Assembly (NCBI RefSeq): GCF_014851395.1
Contig: NW_024040041.1
Location: forward strand, 12,665,742-12,729,741
Direction: 5' to 3'
Source: Micropterus salmoides
Lineage: Eukaryota; Chordata; Actinopteri; Centrarchiformes; Centrarchidae
DNA length: 64,000 nucleotides
In this document: positions 58,750-64,000 of the stretch, piece after piece
Numbering within the stretch: the stretch's first letter is position 1
Layout of the letters: every line of letters starts with the position of its first letter
Position numbers and translations under genes: made by a program
Notes under the pieces: model-generated
The model's database searches: none
What the model was told of the DNA's origin: nothing
Seen by the model: the letters and a program-made list of their open reading frames with translations, nothing else

Positions 58750-60443
58750 TAATCACAAATACATGTGTTTAGCTGAAAGGTTGGTCCCATCCTAACATGG
58801 TTTCTCCAAGGATAAAATGAGTTAACCACTTCCATGTGTTTAATTAACTTTATTTTCCACTAACACATCCTGGTATGACACAGAGTTCCTAATACTTTAG
58901 TTTATTTCTTATATAGTATCTTGTCAATTGAATTTCATTTCTTGCACCCCTGCTTTATTTGTGCCATTTGTAATTGCTTTTAGTCACCTTGAACTTTAAG
59001 TTTTCCAGTTAATATTTCTTGTCCAAGAATGTGATTGTGCCTAACAATACTGTCAGTGGCTCTGACATTGAGCACTGATCACAGCACATTCTCCAGTATA
59101 TAATACTATACAGGGTAGTGGCAAGGGACCTTAACCAAACAGCTTTCCCAAATAATGGAAGTTTTCTTTGTGGGCTGGCAGTTTGGCCAGTGCGATATAA
59201 TCCCCTAAAACTGTGCACTTTAAATCTCTAATAAATGGATCCTTTTTTGCAGTGAAGAGTTTGGAGTCACATATTATACTTTGTCAAAGAAAATTTCTTC
59301 CCAAAGAAGAAGAGTACAGAGTCAAAGATGTAATGAATCACTTCTTTATATGTGGCCGCGGAGAGAAAGACAGTGCAAACACAACAGCCACTGTTAAACT
59401 GCAAAACAAATGGCATACCACATCTGGGATATTAGCATACACTCAGTGGCTCTTCCTGAGCTGACTAAAGGAAATGCAAATACATGTATATAACTCAAGA
59501 TGTTTCTCACTGCCTCGTTGGACAAGCCATTTGTCTGCTAACATCTCACCCATACGCTGGCAGACGTTTATTGTAGACCAGGACCCTTTGATTAGTAATC
59601 ACAGTTTACCCACACTCTCTGTGACCAAGATTTATTTCCCAGAGTTAAATATAATGAGTCCTAAGAATCTGCAACCTAAAATTTAAATGTATATTGCCAT
59701 TCTGCACTAAATAAAATTTAGACAAAATGGATGCATTTGGCGTACATAACAACAATACATGTCCTTCAGTTGTTTTGCAGGACAAACTGAATCTGACATT
59801 TTATTTTCTTGAATACTGAAGCTATTAAGTGTAGACTGAGTGTACCTTGACAGAAATCCATCTATTCATTCCATCTATTCATTTGTGCTGGTAGCTTTTC
59901 AGTAGTTTAGTTTGTGCCTTGATTGCGGTACAGTACTGACCTCTGGAATGTTTGTATTTCTATTAAGCGGCTCCGTCGATAACAAGCTTAGGGGCGCCGT
60001 CCTTCACTCACATTATACTGAACTTCACAGCTTTTATCGTAATTCAGAAAAAGTATACCATATCCTCCAAAACAACTTGCTCTCCTGTGGGGAAATATTC
60101 CACTTGTTCTGTCCAAACAGAAACTTCACTTTCATTTTGCAATTTTTCACTTTATTATTGCTTTGGAAGTACAACAATGTGTCTCACTTGCCAGATACAT
60201 TTTTATTGAGTTGTTTTCTGGTGTCATTTTTAGTTTAAGTTTTTTTTTATGCACAAAGTTACTGTTGAGTTATGTCTTAAAAACAAAACAAAACAAGAAA
60301 CCAGAATTTGCTGCCTCATGTTGCACCTGCTCTGTCAGGTTAGGTGAGGACACCTGTTTTCCTCCGTCACTGCTTGCCTCAGTGCTGATACTCTTGATGA
60401 TTACTCACAGATACAGAGCAGACCTCCACGTTCTGCTGTACCT

Positions 60444-60444
<1 letters not shown>
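58750..60444. other. Non-coding, nothing recognised
   Basis: No splice-bounded coding segment or named repeat was recognised. Confidence 0.5.

Positions 60445-60489
<45 letters not shown>
60445..60489. repeat. (GT)n microsatellite
   Basis: Uninterrupted run of about 22 GT units. Confidence 0.97.
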
Positions 60490-60490
<1 letters not shown>

Positions 60491-62690
60491 ATGTGGTGGA
60501 AGTAAGAGATGGAGAGCTCTGTGGTGGCTGTTTGTGATTGACCTGATTATGGAAAACAGCCCCTGGCATTGCTCCTGGAGGGTGCATGGATTGTGGCATC
60601 TTCATGAAAAATATTCCTGTGGTGCCAGCTTCTGTCACAAGACACCTGTGGATAAAGCCCAGCCATGGCAGGGTGCCAAGAAGGAGAGAGATGCTGTAAA
60701 GAAGGAAAGAAAGGGATATATTATGACTAAGAGGAGATGAAATTATGTAGCGTTCATATCAGATTTATGGTGAATATTATTGATGTTTGCATCATTTTGG
60801 AAATTCAGGATTATGTGGGATGTTAATTAGCAAGCTAAAATATTTCCCACTTTGCACATCACACTGTGGAAGTAAATAAACAGGTGGCAAACAAAGGAGC
60901 TTTGAATCTTTACCAAATCTGACAACTTACAACAGTAGAGACCCAAAACCTGAATACTTCACACCAGTACAAGCCATTCAAATAACTGTAATTTATGAAA
61001 GAGTGGCCATTTCAAAGTGCCCTCAGTTTCACTTTTAGTGTTTTTCCATTAATTTACAAGATTATTTTGGTTTTGCATTTTATGAATTTAAAGATGTTGC
61101 TTCTCCAGATAGATGGTATTGTGGCGTTAAGAATCATTGACAGAGGGATTTTTGATGGACGTACACTGAAGAAGTATCATGCACACCTGTAGATCTAAAT
61201 ATGATTGTGATGTGGTAAAAGCAGCTCAGAAACTTTTTTTCTGTCATGTTTGCCAGTCTAAAATATATGGATAACTTAAGAAAACACAATGCTTTTCTAT
61301 GTATTGTTATCAGTACCGGGCCCACAATAGATACAGCAATGTCCATAAACGCTGAATAATAATCCCTTCTACAGATAATCCTAATTTTAATCTGACCATT
61401 GTAGAGGGAAAATGCAAACCTCATCCTTCAGTGTGCAGAGGCAACAAGTAACGAGCTGCAGAGAGGGGCACTGAGCCAAGAGCATGAAGGCCACCAGGAA
61501 CTGTAGGAATGCACCATTAATCTGCTCTGCCATTCCTTAGACAAGAAAGTGTGGTCCAAGGAGATGCACTGACCACACAAGTTCAGACTCCCAAAGCGTT
61601 ACTTTTGAATAATAACAACGGGCTGTTGCAGTGTTGGGCTGTTTTGTTTTTGGTTGTAAATGGAGGTCGTGGACAGACAGACAGACAGAGGTGGTTCCAT
61701 TTTTCTTCTTTTTTTAAGTGACCTGGAAGGTTTGCTGTAACTATAATGGTATCACACGGGTCAGCAGTTAAGATTATGCCGTTATAATTATGCTGGATGC
61801 AGATTCCATGTTGGTCTTGGAAGAGTGGACAAGCTCTTCATTTATGCAAAGATACTGAAGGGGTCTTGAGAGTTTACCAATCCCTGTCTGTATGTGCTTT
61901 TTTGGATTTGGAGAAGCTTAATAAGATGAAGAATATTGCGTTCATGCCATCAGCACTATAGCATATAGAGCCTGTTGAATTAGGATAATGAACAACAGAG
62001 TGTGTTTTTAGATTGATTCTATTTTGGTAGACATGAAACCCTCTAATTGTAAAAATCCTTTCTTTGTGGTTGTGCTGGCTTGTCATGGGCCATCCTGCAG
62101 TGAGTATCACCTTGCCATCTGCTGGAAATTCAAAATGATTGTCACACTGCCAATGTGGCTCAATATGTATATGTCCCTATAGTGTACACTGTAGAGTTTA
62201 TTAAATGTGTGTAAAGTACAAACAAAATTGAGTGATTATAGATTTTACACTTTAAAAAAATCCAAAATAGTCTCTCCCCCTGAGAAGTAATTAGATACCT
62301 ACTCTGGCAACATGGAAGTATTAAAGAAATAGTAGTGTGGTTTTGTGTTTGCCTTTCCCTTGAGGAAGGACATGTTTTGCATATATTTGGACTGAGGGTT
62401 GTTGGGTGATACACTGGAGGGGGAATTTCCCATGTCAGAAGGAAATCAATTATTCATTCAGTGGCATGGAGGGTTGAGCACCACCCTGACAGCTGCAGAA
62501 GTAGCTCTGAGATTAAGGACAAGTATGGATGGATGTGTGTCTCATGCTCATGTATGTTCTGTTTCACCACTTCAGCCAAACTGCTTTTGTCTTTCTGCCA
62601 AACAACCACTGGCAGCATTTAAAGCACGTTTAATGCAGGCAATTACTGTTCTGTGTTATGCCAATTATAATTGTTTACATAATTACAATA
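60490..62690. other. Non-coding, nothing recognised
   Basis: Contains a short (GACA)n run at 61674-61689. No gene or named element was recognised. Confidence 0.5.
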
Positions 62691-62699
62691 ACACAGTTT

Positions 62700-63225
62700 G
62701 GGGGTTTTCTGGTATTTGGTTTTTCTTGTGGTTTTGTTTAGTTTCCCCCCTTATGTTCTTTCCCTGCCTCTGTATGGTCTTGTCTCTGTGTTATGCGTTC
62801 CTTCTGTTGTTTTGTTTTGTTCTGTTTTGTGTCTGCTTCCAGTGTTCTAGTTTTGTGTTACTTCCTGTCTTTGATTGTTGTACCTCTCTCATTTCCCTGA
62901 TTGAGCTCACCTGTGTCTCAATATCCTCTCCCTTCCTGTATGTGTACATATGGTGGTCTGTCTGTTGTTCGTTGCCGGTCCATTGTTTCATTCTTGTTCT
63001 ACACAGTCAGTCATTGGATGGTTTGCTGCTTTGTTCTTGTCTTTGGATTATGCCTTATTTTCTGTCATGGATTATCACGCTTTGTATTGTGGACTTTCTA
63101 CGGCAACCTCACCTTTAAGTTGTCACCCGTTTGTTTAAATAAAACTCCTCATCCCTCTGTGTCTGCATTTGGGCCCAAAACCCTTGTTTTGTTGTGTAAC
63201 TGGATCGCTACACATAGCAACAAAT
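62700..63225 (+). mobile_element. LTR-like sequence (possible solo LTR)
   Basis: T/C-rich sequence with tgattgagctcacctgtgtc, a middle part gttgttcgttgccggtcc, and an end with aaataaaactcctcatccc followed by tctgcatttgggcccaaaac. This order (promoter-side 'gagctcacctgtgt', poly-A signal, short U5 with 'tttgggcc') is a recurrent layout of fish LTR retrotransposon ends. Borders, duplication and family were not established. The long open frame here is a by-product of low T/C complexity. Confidence 0.45.
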
Positions 63226-64000
63226 GAATGAAAAGAATTTTAGTATAATATTTATGTTAAGCTTTTAGATATTACTCATAGCACCTATGACAACTGGATC
63301 AGAAGTGAGTAGAAAAGGACACAGTGTTAAACAAAAGACATCCTGGTGTTTTGTGACAGTGTGTGTTGGTTTGAATCCAGACCAACACTTTATAAATCTT
63401 GTTCCACTCTGAGCCATCAAATACTAATTGGGATGGAATTTCTTGTGAGCGAGTCAACTACTACTGAAGAAGAAGGTTTCAGGAAACTCAGGATGTCTCA
63501 TTCACGACCAAATGTGACTAAATGTGTGTAGCCATCCTACTGGAAGTTAGACTCAAATGCCCTAAGTCATATTGCGATCTGGAGGTCACATGTATTGCAT
63601 TCTAAGCAGAGACAGTCAGTCTGTACACCTCTGATAATGCAGACATGCCCCAAAAACATCATACAGTATCACCTAGCCTCGGCTCCTACACAACAGCCAT
63701 TCCTATCAGTGCAGCTGTCTTGATTACTGACAGCGAATTACTTCCAAGGAGGCCATCCTGCTTCAAGATCTGCCACTGACCCCGAGCGTGACATGTATAT
63801 GGCCCATACCTCACCTGTTAACCACATAACTCCACCAAGAAAAATGCCAAATAATTTTGAAAAATAAAGGCGTGTCTCAGCATTTCTGCGGTGATCCAAT
63901 AAAAGGATACTGATATTATTAGATATACTATCAAACTCTATCACTTTTTTCCCAAATTTATGCAGATAATTTCTTTTCCATTAAAAATGCATTTCTCTGA
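63226..64000. other. Non-coding, nothing recognised
   Basis: End of the window. No exon-like ORF or repeat was recognised. Confidence 0.5.

Noticed and set aside
39955..58750. The region as a novel functional multi-gene system
   Set aside because: All its genes belong to known mobile element classes and are broken; the structure is explained by nested insertions.
62399..63118. 239-codon hydrophobic ORF taken as a membrane protein
   Set aside because: Low-complexity T/C-rich LTR-like sequence; no homologous domain and no splice or start context.

Overview
The window is nuclear DNA from a ray-finned fish, most likely a percomorph teleost. Two things point there: the 3' two thirds of a vertebrate SEC14L1 gene with introns, and a dense mixture of transposon families typical of spiny-rayed fish (L2-type and I-type LINEs, a DIRS element, BEL/Pao, Tc1/mariner, Polinton/adintovirus-like remnants, hAT-like MITEs and a tRNA-derived SINE). 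Family names rest on recognisable protein motifs and repeat ends. No database search was possible.

Region 1 (1-6.9 kb): a decayed Tc1/mariner fragment on the minus strand lies in an intron. It is followed by eleven plus-strand coding exons of sec14l1 (951-5885) covering the CRAL-TRIO and GOLD domains. The 5' exons (PRELI/MSF1 domain) lie outside the window. A possible alternative last exon lies at 6836-6872.

Region 2 (6.9-39.8 kb): no further host coding exon was recognised. It holds scattered MITEs, recurrent AT-rich repeats, a foldback MITE split by a LINE tail, a 166-bp tandem duplication, a LINE RT fragment, a nearly complete but broken L2 LINE (32.7-36.6 kb, minus strand), a SINE and several microsatellites.

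Region 3 (about 39.9-58.8 kb): an almost continuous nest of transposable elements. A BEL/Pao retrotransposon has its putative 5' LTR split by a 5'-truncated I-type LINE with a 12-bp target-site duplication. Its leader is separated from that LTR by a 3.9-kb DIRS element. It is cut off in the integrase at about 52.78 kb, where it abuts remnants of a Polinton/adintovirus-like element. Those remnants are themselves interrupted by a second LINE, a MITE and an internally deleted L2 copy. Every protein-coding part in this nest is frameshifted, truncated or stopped, so it reads as a graveyard and not as an active system.

Region 4 (58.8-64 kb): no recognised gene; a (GT)n microsatellite and an LTR-like sequence near 62.7-63.2 kb.

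The only gene likely to make a functional product is sec14l1. The main interest lies in the order of nested insertions, the DIRS junction, the Polinton capsid and protease remnants, and two possible splicing features in sec14l1.
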